Below, one piece after another: positions 1-8,845 of a stretch of DNA of 64,000 nucleotides (the first letter of the stretch is position 1; every line of letters begins with the position of its first letter). The notes below the pieces were generated by a model that was not told the DNA's origin, searched no databases, and worked only from the letters and a program-made list of their open reading frames with translations. Origin of the DNA: Methanomassiliicoccaceae archaeon UBA370 (GTDB lineage Archaea; Thermoplasmatota; Thermoplasmata; Methanomassiliicoccales; Methanomethylophilaceae). The position numbers and the translations under genes are program-made. The DNA lies in contig DAUY01000011.1 of NCBI GenBank assembly GCA_002505345.1, positions 41,981 to 105,980 on the forward strand. The letters run 5' to 3'.

Positions 1-1
1 T

Positions 2-817
2 TGGTGGGCCGAGTGTGACGATATAGGGTCATACAATACTCCCAACCCGGAATCCGTGCTCAACACGGGCTCCACGGTCATCATAGGACAATGCACCTCG
101 ATGGCTATAACGAACGTTGATGCGCTGAAATCCATGGGGATAACTGTCATCCTCCTGGATTGCTACGGTTTCAGCACCCAGGTCGGAGACCTCAAACAGT
201 TGGCCAGCCTGTTCGGGGATGATGAGGCCACGGCGATAGCGGATTCTTATGAGGAGTTCTTCAACGGAATCGTTGACACACTGAGAAATGCGAGCTCGAC
301 TCTGACCGAGAGCCAGAAGAAGACCTTCGTCGCCACTATGGGCACAAGTGCCAGTTCCAAATACTATACCGGCGCCGCAGAACTGTCCGGCATGCTCGAA
401 GACATTTGCGGCCTGAAAAATGCGATCTCGGAGATAGACAGCTCGGCGACTTCATCTTCGGCACAGATATCCCAGGAGTCCATAGTGGAGTATTATAACG
501 AAAATGGAATTGATCTCTTCGTTCTTCGAAACACAACCCCTTACGACCAGGGCCAATCTGAGATAGAGGCTTTCCTGTCATCGCATCCGGTGATAGACAG
601 CAGCAATATGTTCGACGGCATGACGGTCGTCAAGACGGTCGACTCCAAGGTGCTGTCCGGGCCGCGCTGCTTCGTGGGAATGATCTACTTCATCACGTTG
701 ATCTATCCTGAACTTGATATCGACGGATTGACGGTTGAAAATACCCTTGCAGATTACAACTCCACATTCGGAACCAACTGGACGTCTGTGCAGTTATTCT
801 ACCAATACGGCGTCTGA
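2..817 (+). CDS. ABC transporter periplasmic-type substrate-binding protein (partial, 5' end outside window)
   Basis: The reading frame is open from base 2, so the N-terminus, signal peptide and lipobox are missing. The visible 271 residues resemble the C-terminal part of class III (FecB/BtuF-like) metal-chelate binding proteins: a short strand with GQCTS, a VDALKSMGITVILLD segment like the inter-lobe region, then a long linker helix and the second lobe. A FecCD permease and an ATPase follow on the same strand, completing an importer for iron chelate, heme or a corrinoid. The substrate cannot be told from sequence. It ends in TGA 35 bases before the permease start. Confidence 0.75.
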   Translation, partial: WWAECDDIGSYNTPNPESVLNTGSTVIIGQCTSMAITNVDALKSMGITVILLDCYGFSTQVGDLKQLASLFGDDEATAIADSYEEFFNGIVDTLRNASSTLTESQKKTFVATMGTSASSKYYTGAAELSGMLEDICGLKNAISEIDSSATSSSAQISQESIVEYYNENGIDLFVLRNTTPYDQGQSEIEAFLSSHPVIDSSNMFDGMTVVKTVDSKVLSGPRCFVGMIYFITLIYPELDIDGLTVENTLADYNSTFGTNWTSVQLFYQYGV

Positions 818-851
818 TCCGGACGGCCGAAGAAACGAGGGCAGAAAGAAC

Positions 852-2018
852 ATGACGGCCTCAGAAAAAACAGAAACGGCATCTAGTAAAGAAAAAGCCG
901 ATCTTCAAGGCAGAGTAACTCGGGTGAAAGCGATATATGACGCGTCCACACGAAAAAAGAAGACGTTCATAGCCGTGATGGCGGCCTTGCTGCTGGCAAT
1001 GGTCGTTTTATCCCTCAGCCTCGGATCGGTGAGGATCCCGGCATTCGATGTTCTGGCGTGTATGTTCAACCAGATTGCCCCGGATACGTTCGCCCTTTCG
1101 AAACCATACTACTATGACATAATCGTCAACGGCAGAGAGCCGCGCATACTGCTATGCATCTTCACCGGTATCGCGCTCGGCGCTTCTGGAACCGTGATGC
1201 AGAGCCTCCTGAGAAATCCGTTGGTTAGCCCCTTTACCTTGGGAGTGTCTTCTGCCGCGTCGTTCGGCGCAGCGATGGCTATTGCGTTCGGTAGCGCAAT
1301 ATTCGGGTCCGCATACTACGGGGTACTTGATGTGATGGGCATCACATTCTCGGCAAAAACACTGATCACGATACTGTTCGCGTTCTTCTTCGGAACGCTC
1401 AGCATGGCCCTGGTGCTCATCATCTCGAAGAACAACATTGCTTCGCAGTCCGTGTTGGTGCTGTCGGGAGTGGTCGTAGGATATCTTTTCCAGGCAGGAG
1501 TTTCATTCGCAAAATACATCTCGGACGACACCGCCCTGCGCGAAATAGTGAATTGGCTCATGGGAGGGATGTGGGGGGCCACTTGGAGCAGTATCATTTT
1601 TATCGTCCCGATAGTCCTGGTGGGATTCTTCCTGTTGGAACGCCGGGCGGTAGACATGAACACGATGTCCGGAGGTGACGATGTGGCGAAAAGCCTTGGC
1701 ATCGAGGTCCATAAGATACGAAGAGACCTTCTTATCGTCTGCACTCTGATAACTTCCGCTTGTCTGGCATTCACCGGGGTGATAGGTTTCATCGGCCTGA
1801 TGGCCCCACACATATGCAGGATACTGATCGGCAACGACAACAGGTACCTGATACCCGCATCGGCGCTCATGGGAGCGATCATACTCCTACTGTCGGATAC
1901 GGTGGCCAGAATCCTGATGAGCCCACAGGAGATACCAGTAGGCATACTCCTGTACCTCATAGGCGGAGTGTTCTTCATCTGGCTGGTCTCAAGGAAGAAC
2001 GGGAGGTATCTGGCATGA
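852..2018 (+). CDS. FecCD-family ABC transporter permease
   Basis: A 388-residue multi-spanning membrane protein of the FecCD/BtuC family. After a charged cytoplasmic N-terminus (about 35 residues) come some ten hydrophobic helices. The family signature REPRI...G..L...G...Q...RNPL..P..LG is present, and a GFIGLMAPH-type segment near residue 312 matches the loop that contacts the ATPase. The ATG at 852 is chosen because an upstream in-frame extension would run into the preceding gene. It overlaps the ATPase gene by 4 nt (ATGA), so the two are translationally coupled. Role: transmembrane channel for iron-siderophore, heme or cobalamin uptake. Specificity is not resolved. Confidence 0.88.
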   Translation: MTASEKTETASSKEKADLQGRVTRVKAIYDASTRKKKTFIAVMAALLLAMVVLSLSLGSVRIPAFDVLACMFNQIAPDTFALSKPYYYDIIVNGREPRILLCIFTGIALGASGTVMQSLLRNPLVSPFTLGVSSAASFGAAMAIAFGSAIFGSAYYGVLDVMGITFSAKTLITILFAFFFGTLSMALVLIISKNNIASQSVLVLSGVVVGYLFQAGVSFAKYISDDTALREIVNWLMGGMWGATWSSIIFIVPIVLVGFFLLERRAVDMNTMSGGDDVAKSLGIEVHKIRRDLLIVCTLITSACLAFTGVIGFIGLMAPHICRILIGNDNRYLIPASALMGAIILLLSDTVARILMSPQEIPVGILLYLIGGVFFIWLVSRKNGRYLA

Positions 2019-2782
2019 AGATGTCGGTGGAATCCCTTGTACAAGGATACGACGGAAGTACCGTCATAGAGGACATTGATTTCCAAACATGCACTGGAAA
2101 TGTACTTTCTATACTGGGGCCCAATGGGTCGGGTAAATCTACTCTGATAAAGACGCTCTGCAATCTCAACGACCCAATGTCAGGCCGGGTGAACATCGAT
2201 GACCGCAACATCAAAGACTACAGCAGAGCAGACCTTTCCAAGATCTTGGGCTACGTACCCCAATATTACAACTATTCACAGTTCACGACGGTTCTCGACA
2301 CCGTATTGATGGGCAGACGGCCATACATAAACTGGGATTACACAGAAGAAGACCTGGACATGGCAGAAAGATCGATGACAAAGATGAACGTTCTGGACCT
2401 GGCATCCAGGTACATAAACGAGATATCGGGCGGCCAGCTCCAGAGGGTTTTCATTGCCAGGACCTTGTGTCAGAATCCTAACTTCTACATATTCGACGAG
2501 CCTACCAGCTCATTGGACCTTAGGCATCAGATAGAGACCATGAAGATCATGCGCGAGATGGTCCACGGCCAGGACCGCGGAATGATAATAGCTCTTCACG
2601 ACCTGAACCTGGCACTCAGATATTCAGATAAGGTTCTGATGATCAGCAACAAGAAAATATACAGCTACGGGGCCCCCGAGGAAACGATCACTCCCGAGTC
2701 GATAAAAGACGTGTACGGCGTCGAAGCTGAGATAATCAAGAACGAAAAAGGACCGTTCGTACTATCCTATGATTCTTGCTGA
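2015..2782 (+). CDS. ABC transporter ATP-binding protein (FecE/BtuD-like)
   Basis: A 255-residue nucleotide-binding subunit. Walker A GPNGSGKST is at residues 35-43, the Q-loop in GYVPQ, the signature ISGGQLQRV, Walker B with catalytic Glu in FDEPTSSLD, and the H-loop His in ALHDLN. Length and motifs are normal for the FecE/HemV/BtuD group. The start overlaps the permease stop by four bases. A second ATG two codons downstream is possible. It energises the importer formed with the two genes before it. Confidence 0.9.
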   Translation: MKMSVESLVQGYDGSTVIEDIDFQTCTGNVLSILGPNGSGKSTLIKTLCNLNDPMSGRVNIDDRNIKDYSRADLSKILGYVPQYYNYSQFTTVLDTVLMGRRPYINWDYTEEDLDMAERSMTKMNVLDLASRYINEISGGQLQRVFIARTLCQNPNFYIFDEPTSSLDLRHQIETMKIMREMVHGQDRGMIIALHDLNLALRYSDKVLMISNKKIYSYGAPEETITPESIKDVYGVEAEIIKNEKGPFVLSYDSC

Positions 2783-2811
2783 TAATATGGACCGATGAAA
2801 AAATAACAGAG

Positions 2812-3624
2812 ATGATGCTCTTGAAAAATCTTAAGCTGGCTCTTGTTCAGATGAGGTCTATTCTGGGAGACTTGCATGCGAATCTGGAAAAAATGATGAC
2901 GTTCGTAGACCGGGCTGCAGAAGAAAAAACGGACATCATTTGTTTCCCCGAGATGTCCCTCACGGGTTATTCTTCTGAATACGGTCCGGAAGACGTAATA
3001 TCGGATGATGACCCAGTGGTCGAAACTGTCAGGAATGCCGCCTGCAAAAAAGACATTGCCGTTATTTTCGGATTCATGGAGAAGAACGGCGAAGACCTCC
3101 CATATCTGACACAGCTGATCGCGTGCCCCGACGGGACTTACGTGAAATATCGCAAAACGCACCTGGGGACAAGAGAGGAAGGACGCTTCACATGCGGAGG
3201 GTCCATACCTGTAATCGGGACAAAAAATGCCATCATAGGTGTCGCATTGTGCTGGGAAGCACACATACCGGACATATTTTCTGTCCTCAGGAGAAATGGT
3301 GCAGAATTGATTTTCATACCGCACGCATCCAATCTCGGAGGCGAAAGACGAAAAGAAACATGGATGAGATATCTCCCCGCCAGGGCCTGGGACAACGATG
3401 TGTATGTCGCGGCCTGCAATTCTATAGGAGACAATGGCAGAGGATCGGTATCCGGCGGAGGCACTATCGTCATGAACAGGAAGGGGATCGCCATCTTCGA
3501 AAATTTCAACGGGACCGAGTCCTTGGACATCGTCGAATTGGAAGGGTTCGATCGTGACGACGGACTGTCCTACGACATGTGCAACATCAAGTACTTTCAG
3601 AGGAGACGCCCCGAATTATACTGA
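2812..3624 (+). CDS. carbon-nitrogen hydrolase (nitrilase superfamily)
   Basis: About 270 residues of the nitrilase fold. The catalytic triad can be read as Glu in ICFPEMSLTGY, Lys in YRKTHL and Cys in GVALCWEAHIPD, in family order. Members hydrolyse amides or nitriles (omega-amidase, N-carbamoyl amino acid or polyamine intermediates). Nothing here sets the substrate. ATG 2812 is preferred over an upstream TTG that overlaps the ATPase gene. The next ATG and TTG codons are also close. It lies 29 bases after the ABC transporter and may be co-transcribed, but a functional link is not evident. Confidence 0.8.
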   Translation: MMLLKNLKLALVQMRSILGDLHANLEKMMTFVDRAAEEKTDIICFPEMSLTGYSSEYGPEDVISDDDPVVETVRNAACKKDIAVIFGFMEKNGEDLPYLTQLIACPDGTYVKYRKTHLGTREEGRFTCGGSIPVIGTKNAIIGVALCWEAHIPDIFSVLRRNGAELIFIPHASNLGGERRKETWMRYLPARAWDNDVYVAACNSIGDNGRGSVSGGGTIVMNRKGIAIFENFNGTESLDIVELEGFDRDDGLSYDMCNIKYFQRRRPELY

Positions 3625-3826
3625 GCGCTACTGGGTCCATCCTCCTCTTTTGACTGATCGGATTATTGATTTATTATTATAAATATCATTGAATATTTAT
3701 ATCTGGCATATTGTTTTTGGAACTCCCGCTCCTCAAAAACAGAGTAAATCGTTTCTGCTGCCGGACAGTTCGGAGGCGTAACCGGCAGCATTGAAGATGT
3801 TTATTTGATTCCTCGAATGTACATGT
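3625..3826. other. AT-rich convergent intergenic region
   Basis: About 200 bases between the convergent hydrolase and iron operons. The first half is very AT-rich, with T and A runs suited to termination on both strands. The second half carries the hairpin annotated separately. No open frame with family resemblance was seen. Confidence 0.5.
3736..3790 (-). terminator. putative terminator of the feo operon
   Basis: A perfect 9-bp inverted repeat (arms 3756-3764 and 3782-3790, 17-nt loop) lies 37 bases past the last feo gene. On the minus strand it is followed by an AT-rich stretch ending in five Ts. Archaeal termination relies mainly on T tracts, so the hairpin could instead protect the 3' end. 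Confidence 0.5.
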
Positions 3827-3961
3827 TCACCTCCTCTTGCACCTCCCGCACTCTTTGCACCCTGAGCACTTCCCGTTCCTGAAGGATCTGACCGAACAGT
3901 AGGCCGCTAAAAACAGAACCATGGCTACCGCCAGTCCCACTGCGATCGTGGCGATGTTCAT
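3827..3961 (-). CDS. FeoB-associated Cys-rich membrane peptide (p12-like)
   Basis: A 44-residue ORF: one N-terminal hydrophobic helix (about residues 3-21), then a short basic tail with Cys at positions 22, 32, 35, 38 and 41. This layout matches the small FeoB-associated Cys-rich proteins (p12 attachment-protein-like family) found downstream of feoB in anaerobes. Its ATG overlaps the feoB stop by four bases (ATGA), so it is coupled to feoB translation. It probably sits beside FeoB in the membrane and may bind iron or act as a FeoC-like accessory. Function in this family is unproven. Confidence 0.75.
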   Translation of the reverse strand: MNIATIAVGLAVAMVLFLAAYCSVRSFRNGKCSGCKECGRCKRR

Positions 3962-6081
3962 GCCGCGGCCTCCGAGGTCTTATGCCTGTATCTGGCGAAG
4001 GGCTCCTTGCTGACCAGTATGTATGCTATCAGCGCAACCGTCGCGAAGGCCGCGACCGTCCAGATGCCGAACGTTCCGTATATGAGCAGGCTGCCGATCT
4101 GGAAAATCACCATCGAAACTGCGTATGCCAGGAGGCACTGGTACAGCACTGCCGCACCTGTCGCCTTCCAGGTCCCGAGCTCACGCCTCATGGCGCCTAT
4201 CGCCGCGAAGCAGGGCGCGCAGAGCAGATTGAACACCAGGAACGAGAATCCGGCGATGGGCGTAAGCATGGCCGCTATGATCGGCCATATCTCGTCACCC
4301 GACTCTGCAACCTCGGAGAAGCCGAACAGGACGCCGAAGGTGCCCACCACGTTCTCCTTGGCCAGCAGCCCTGTTATGGTTCCCACCGAGAACTGCCATT
4401 CGTCGCCCCATCCCAGAGGGACGAATATCCATGTTATGGCATTGCCTATGTCTGCCAGCATCGAATCGTTGATGTCACCTACCATCGACATGCTCCAGTC
4501 GAAGGCCGAAAGGAACCATACGATACCGCATGCCAGAAGTATGAACGTACCTGCCTTCCTGACGAACGCCCATCCCTTCTCGAACGTGGACCTTATAACC
4601 GTGGCTATGCCCGGGACGTGGTACGGCGGAAGCTCCATTATGAACTCCGACGGGGTCCCTGAAAGAGAGGGCCACTTCTTCAGGATTATCCCTGAAAGAA
4701 GAATAGCCAGCACTCCGATGAAGTAAGAGGCGAGGGCCACCAGCGCAGACCCGCCGAACAGTGCCCCCGCTATGAGGGCTATGATCGGCAATTTGGCAGA
4801 ACACGGGATGAACGTTGTGGTCATCGCGGTGATCCTCCTGTCCCTCTCGCTCTCGATCGTGCGTGAAGCCATTATCCCAGGAACGCCGCATCCGGTACCG
4901 ATTAGGATGGGGATGAATGACTTCCCCGACAGACCGAACCTTCTGAATACACGGTCCATCACGAAGGCTATCCTGGCCATGTATCCGCTGTCCTCCAGTA
5001 TCACGAGAAGGACGAACAGCACCAGCATCTGGGGCAGGAAACCAAGGACCGCTCCGACTCCCGCTATGAGCCCGTCGACTATGAATGCAGAAAGCACTGG
5101 ATCGACGGCCATGCCCTCGAGCCACGATGCGGCCCCGGGGATCGCCCATTCGCCGAAGAAGACGTCGTTTACCCAGTCGGTCCCCCATCCCCCTACGGTG
5201 GTTATGGAAATATAATAAACCAGGAACATGACGCCCGCAAAGATGGGGAGTCCCAGCCAGCGGTGGGTTACGATCCTGTCTATCTTGTCAGATGTCGTGT
5301 ACGATCCCGAGGTTCTTTTTGTCTTCACAGAGGAGGCCACGATATCGCTTATAGACCCGTACCTCTCGGAAGCCACAAGCGAGTCGGATTCTTCATCCTC
5401 CTCCTTTTCAAGTTTTTCGATGATCTCCGATATCTTGTTCCAGGAGTCGCCGATCCTCTCTATCGCCAGAACGTCCCTCTCCAGGGCCTTGACAGAATAC
5501 CACCTGAGATGCTCCTCCGGCACCTTATCCCTAAGATTCTCGGAGATTTCGGAGATGCTCTTCTCCAGAGGGCCGGAAAGCCTGACCGGGCTAGGCGCCT
5601 CGTCTGCCGAGGATACGGCTTCGAGCAGCTCTTCCATGCCTTCGCCCTTCAGTGCGGATATTCCGACGACCCTGCACCCGAGCGCCTTGGAGAGCTTTTC
5701 GGTGTCGATAACGGTACCGTCCTTCCTGACGGTGTCCATCATGTTCAGCGCGATGACCGTGGGAATTCCCATGTCCAAGATCTGACTCGTCAGATACAGG
5801 TTCCTTTCCATGTTCGTCGCGTCGACTATGTTGATTATCGCATCCGGCCTGCTGTCAAGCAGGAAGTCCCGGGAGACGACCTCCTCCGGAGAATACGGGG
5901 AGAGGGAATAAATTCCCGGAAGGTCCACCAATACCGCCCCGATGCTCTTTATCCTACCCTCCTTCCTGTCGATCGTCACTCCGGGCCAGTTCCCTACTTT
6001 CTGCGAGCTGCCCGTGAGCCTGTTGAACAAGGTGGTCTTTCCGCAGTTCGGATTGCCCGCCAGAGCTATGACGCGGCTCAT
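3958..6081 (-). CDS. feoB: ferrous iron transporter FeoB
   Basis: A 707-residue GTP-gated Fe(II) permease. The N-terminal G domain has G1 GNPNCGKTT (residues 9-17), the PGVT switch region, G3 DLPG and G4 NMMD. A charged helical linker follows, then a polytopic membrane domain with two Gate-type repeats and the conserved GCGVPGIMASR segment. ATG 6081 is preferred over a start six codons upstream because GGGGGAAG sits just before it. It is the third gene of the feoA-feoA-feoB-p12 operon, 54 bases after feoA and overlapping the p12-like gene. Confidence 0.95.
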   Translation of the reverse strand: MSRVIALAGNPNCGKTTLFNRLTGSSQKVGNWPGVTIDRKEGRIKSIGAVLVDLPGIYSLSPYSPEEVVSRDFLLDSRPDAIINIVDATNMERNLYLTSQILDMGIPTVIALNMMDTVRKDGTVIDTEKLSKALGCRVVGISALKGEGMEELLEAVSSADEAPSPVRLSGPLEKSISEISENLRDKVPEEHLRWYSVKALERDVLAIERIGDSWNKISEIIEKLEKEEDEESDSLVASERYGSISDIVASSVKTKRTSGSYTTSDKIDRIVTHRWLGLPIFAGVMFLVYYISITTVGGWGTDWVNDVFFGEWAIPGAASWLEGMAVDPVLSAFIVDGLIAGVGAVLGFLPQMLVLFVLLVILEDSGYMARIAFVMDRVFRRFGLSGKSFIPILIGTGCGVPGIMASRTIESERDRRITAMTTTFIPCSAKLPIIALIAGALFGGSALVALASYFIGVLAILLSGIILKKWPSLSGTPSEFIMELPPYHVPGIATVIRSTFEKGWAFVRKAGTFILLACGIVWFLSAFDWSMSMVGDINDSMLADIGNAITWIFVPLGWGDEWQFSVGTITGLLAKENVVGTFGVLFGFSEVAESGDEIWPIIAAMLTPIAGFSFLVFNLLCAPCFAAIGAMRRELGTWKATGAAVLYQCLLAYAVSMVIFQIGSLLIYGTFGIWTVAAFATVALIAYILVSKEPFARYRHKTSEAAA

Positions 6082-6135
6082 TTGCTTCCCCCGGTCCATA
6101 GCTCACGCTGTATAGTATTGAAAAATGACATGCTT

Positions 6136-6357
6136 TCACTCCACTTCTATCGCTTCTGCTTCGCTCTTCCTCAGACTCAGTTCGTATCCTCGTACGCAGA
6201 CTTCCATCGGGTCCCCGAGTGGGGCGACCTTCCTCACAATGACCGTGCAACCTTTCGTTATCCCCATATCCATTATGCGTTTCCTCATCGGACCTTGAGC
6301 ACAGATACGCACGACTTTGGCGGAACCGCCGCAGGCCACTTCTCGGAGCGTGGCCAT
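6136..6357 (-). CDS. feoA: FeoA family protein
   Basis: 73 residues forming a single SH3-like FeoA domain, with the typical R.MDMGITKGC...RKVAPLGDP pattern. FeoA is a cytoplasmic partner of FeoB needed for Fe(II) uptake. Its ATG overlaps the stop of the upstream Cys-rich FeoA (TGATG), showing tight coupling. Length is standard. Confidence 0.92.
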   Translation of the reverse strand: MATLREVACGGSAKVVRICAQGPMRKRIMDMGITKGCTVIVRKVAPLGDPMEVCVRGYELSLRKSEAEAIEVE

Positions 6358-6680
6358 CAGCAGCCCTCCGGGATCACGAACACCTTCGAGGCCATCGACC
6401 TGTCCATAGCTATCCGGGTGCCTCTGATCTCAAGGAGAAGATTCCCCGAGATCGTGTTCACGACCGACACGTCGGTCCCGACCACGAACCCCAGATTGGA
6501 GAGATATCTCCGCAGCTCGCACCTTCCCGCGATGCAGACTATCTTTCCGGACCTCCCGTCCCTGACCATGGCCAGCGGTATTCCTCCGGCGGAGGGGGCC
6601 GACGGCCCCTCATCCTCCGATTCTTTTCCGTTCACGCATCCGCAGCAGGAACTGCGGCATGCATTGCATGTTTGTTGCAT
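6357..6680 (-). CDS. FeoA-domain protein with Cys-rich N-terminal tail
   Basis: 107 residues. The C-terminal 70 or so are a FeoA/SH3-like domain (G..C.L.RYLSNLGF..G). The first 15 residues carry five cysteines (positions 5, 8, 12, 13, 15), an extension not typical of FeoA and suggestive of a metal or Fe-S site. It is the first gene of the feo operon. The TATA-like element lies only 21-30 bases upstream of the ATG, so the transcript is probably leaderless and this start is favoured over internal Met codons. It may be an iron-sensing regulator of FeoB, which is inference. Confidence 0.8.
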   Translation of the reverse strand: MQQTCNACRSSCCGCVNGKESEDEGPSAPSAGGIPLAMVRDGRSGKIVCIAGRCELRRYLSNLGFVVGTDVSVVNTISGNLLLEIRGTRIAMDRSMASKVFVIPEGC

Positions 6681-6683
6681 AAG

Positions 6684-6726
6684 TTTAGGAATACCTAAAT
6701 ACTATATAAATTTAGGTCTACCTAAC
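6684..6726 (-). promoter_or_regulatory. feo promoter with two DtxR/MntR-like operators
   Basis: Two 16-bp palindromes of form TTTAGG-N4-CCTAAA lie at 6684-6699 (both arms perfect) and 6711-6726 (CCTAAC in the right arm). Between them, at 6701-6710, is TTTATATAGT on the minus strand, a good archaeal TATA box. The arms resemble the TTAGG...CCTAA core of DtxR/IdeR boxes. Binding by an iron-loaded DtxR-family repressor would block TBP access on both sides. The predicted start falls at or next to the feoA-like ATG. No repressor gene is in the window. Confidence 0.72.
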
Positions 6727-6849
6727 ATAATTAGGTTGAATGAATATTGTCATCGCAAGTTGTGATCTTATTATATCTGGCACTATAAAATTGGGATGTT
6801 TAGGGCCTGAAAATTATTAAGAAAAGATAAAAGGTTTGATTTTCAGATG

Positions 6850-8025
6850 TCAGAAAACGCATTCTTTCAGAAGCGCAGTGAACCTGTCCTTCTCTGAATC
6901 GTTGATTATGAGGGGCGGTATCAGACGTACAACGTTGCCATGGCAGACGTTGACCAGAACGCCGTTGTCGCGGCAGTGCGTCTGGACCTTTTTAGCCGTC
7001 TCGGGCGAATCCATCTCGATCCCGATGATAAGCCCGTATCCGCGTACTTCCTTTATCTTAGAAGATCCGACGGACTTCAGATCGTCCATCCAACGCTTTC
7101 CGACCGACGCGGCGTTCTCGACGAGCTTCTCTTTCTTCATTATGTCTATGACGGCTTTTCCGGCAGTGCATACCATCGGGTTGCCTCCGAAGGTGGTTCC
7201 GTGAGATCCCGGTGTCATCACCTTGGATATTTCGTCGGTTGAGACCAAAGCCCCGATCGGCGTTCCTCCCCCAAGCCCTTTGGCCATGGTTATGATGTCC
7301 GGTACGACATCGAAATGCTCGATCCCGAACCACTTTCCGGTGCGTCCCATCCCCGTCTGAACTTCGTCTACCACCATCAGCGTGCCGTAGTCGGTGCATA
7401 TGTCCCTTACTGCCTTGAAGAACTCCTTGGAGGCGGTTGTCACGCCTCCTTCTCCCTGCACTGGCTCGACGAGCAATGCGGCTGTGTCTTTGGATACCAC
7501 CGATTTGACTGACTCCGCATCCCCGTAATCGTAGTAGCTGAATGCGTTGCTTATCAGGGGTTCGAAGGTCTCCTGGTACTTCGTCTGCCCGGTTGCCCCC
7601 AGGGAGGCTGCGGTGCGGCCGTGGAATCCGTTGAGCGCGGAGACGACCTTGTGCTTTCCCGTATAGCGTACGGCGAGCTTCATGGCCCCCTCGTTCGCTT
7701 CGGCTCCGCTGTTGACGAACAACGTGCGGTCCAGGTTACCCGGGGCTATTTCGGATATGCGCTGTGCCAGCTCGGCCTGTTCTTTCACATAGTAAAGATT
7801 GGACGTGTGGGTCATGCGGGCGACCTGGGCCTGTACGGCGGCGACCCACTCGGGATGCGCGTATCCCAGGGCGTTTACAGCTATGCCTGCCACCAGATCG
7901 AGATATTTCTTTCCCTCTGTATCGTAGAGATACGGTCCTTCTCCATGGGTGAACGCGACCTCTATGCGTCCGTAGTTTTGGAAAAGATACTTCTGGCTCA
8001 TCTCTTTGATTTCTTCGAAATACAT
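6850..8025 (-). CDS. argD: acetylornithine aminotransferase ArgD
   Basis: 391-residue class III PLP aminotransferase. Landmarks are NSGAEANEGAMKLA near the phosphate site, ALNGFHGRT, VDEVQTGMGRTG and the PLP lysine in MAKGLGGGTPIGA. It converts N-acetylglutamate semialdehyde to N-acetylornithine in the cytoplasm. It is the last gene of argC-argJ-argB-argD, 4 bases after argB. The related LysJ function is possible in archaea, but no lysW or lysX is nearby and the company is entirely arginine genes. Confidence 0.93.
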   Translation of the reverse strand: MYFEEIKEMSQKYLFQNYGRIEVAFTHGEGPYLYDTEGKKYLDLVAGIAVNALGYAHPEWVAAVQAQVARMTHTSNLYYVKEQAELAQRISEIAPGNLDRTLFVNSGAEANEGAMKLAVRYTGKHKVVSALNGFHGRTAASLGATGQTKYQETFEPLISNAFSYYDYGDAESVKSVVSKDTAALLVEPVQGEGGVTTASKEFFKAVRDICTDYGTLMVVDEVQTGMGRTGKWFGIEHFDVVPDIITMAKGLGGGTPIGALVSTDEISKVMTPGSHGTTFGGNPMVCTAGKAVIDIMKKEKLVENAASVGKRWMDDLKSVGSSKIKEVRGYGLIIGIEMDSPETAKKVQTHCRDNGVLVNVCHGNVVRLIPPLIINDSEKDRFTALLKECVF

Positions 8026-8029
8026 GTTA

Positions 8030-8836
8030 TCACTTCGTAATGACTGTTCCCTTGCCGCCTTCGGCGGATATATCGGACACTATGTTTTCCGGGTCCTTTC
8101 CGTTGACCATGCGTACTGCGCGTGCTCCGGAGCGCACCGCCTTTATGCAAGCTTCGACCTTAGGTATCATCCCTCCGGATATGGTCCCGTCCTCGATAAG
8201 TGCCAGAGCTTCATCTATTGTCAGCCTGTCGTATTTGGAAGTTGGATCTTTGACGTCTTTCAGGACCCCGGGGACGTCCGTTATAGCGATCATCTCGTCG
8301 CATTCCATGCCTGCCGCTATACCTGCGGCCATGGTGTCGGCGTTGACGTTCAGGTCGTAGATGCCGTCCGAGCCGATCGGATATATCACAGGTACCACTC
8401 CCGCATTCAGTATGTCGCCGAGCATCCCCGTGTCCACGCTTACGACCTCTCCGACCATCCCCAGGTCCGCTGTCTTCTGCACTCCGTCCTCGCAGTATGC
8501 GATGGGCTCCATCTTCCTGCAAAGGGTGCATGCGTAAGCGGGCATACCGATATGCGGAACATCGGCCGCATAGAGCGCGTCGGTGACCCTGGTGTTTATC
8601 TTCTTAAGTACCTTGGCCGCAACTTCGAGGCCGTCGGCGTCCGTTACCCTCACCCCGTTGACCTTGGTGGGCTTCATGCCTAGCCTTTCCATCTCGGCCG
8701 ATATCTCGGGACCTCCCCCGTGGACCAAGATGACCTTGTGACCGCCATCCGTCATCTCCCAGATCTCATCGCAGAGGCGCGACAGGTCTCCCTCGTCGCT
8801 TATGGCGTTACCGCCGAACTTGATAAGATAGAGCAT
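8030..8836 (-). CDS. argB: acetylglutamate kinase ArgB
   Basis: 268-residue amino acid kinase. N-terminal IKFGGNA and VHGGGPEI nucleotide/phosphate loops, NVNADTMAAGIA in the middle, and GGMIPKVEACIKAV near the end are all diagnostic for NAGK. It phosphorylates N-acetylglutamate. It sits between argJ (9-base gap) and argD (4-base gap), so it is co-transcribed. It lacks the N-terminal helix extension typical of strongly arginine-inhibited hexameric forms, so feedback control may be weak (inference). Confidence 0.94.
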   Translation of the reverse strand: MLYLIKFGGNAISDEGDLSRLCDEIWEMTDGGHKVILVHGGGPEISAEMERLGMKPTKVNGVRVTDADGLEVAAKVLKKINTRVTDALYAADVPHIGMPAYACTLCRKMEPIAYCEDGVQKTADLGMVGEVVSVDTGMLGDILNAGVVPVIYPIGSDGIYDLNVNADTMAAGIAAGMECDEMIAITDVPGVLKDVKDPTSKYDRLTIDEALALIEDGTISGGMIPKVEACIKAVRSGARAVRMVNGKDPENIVSDISAEGGKGTVITK

Positions 8837-8845
8837 TCTGTCGCC

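Noticed and set aside
5263..6765. 500-codon plus-strand frame over feoB/feoA
   Set aside because: Antisense shadow of well-recognised feo genes.
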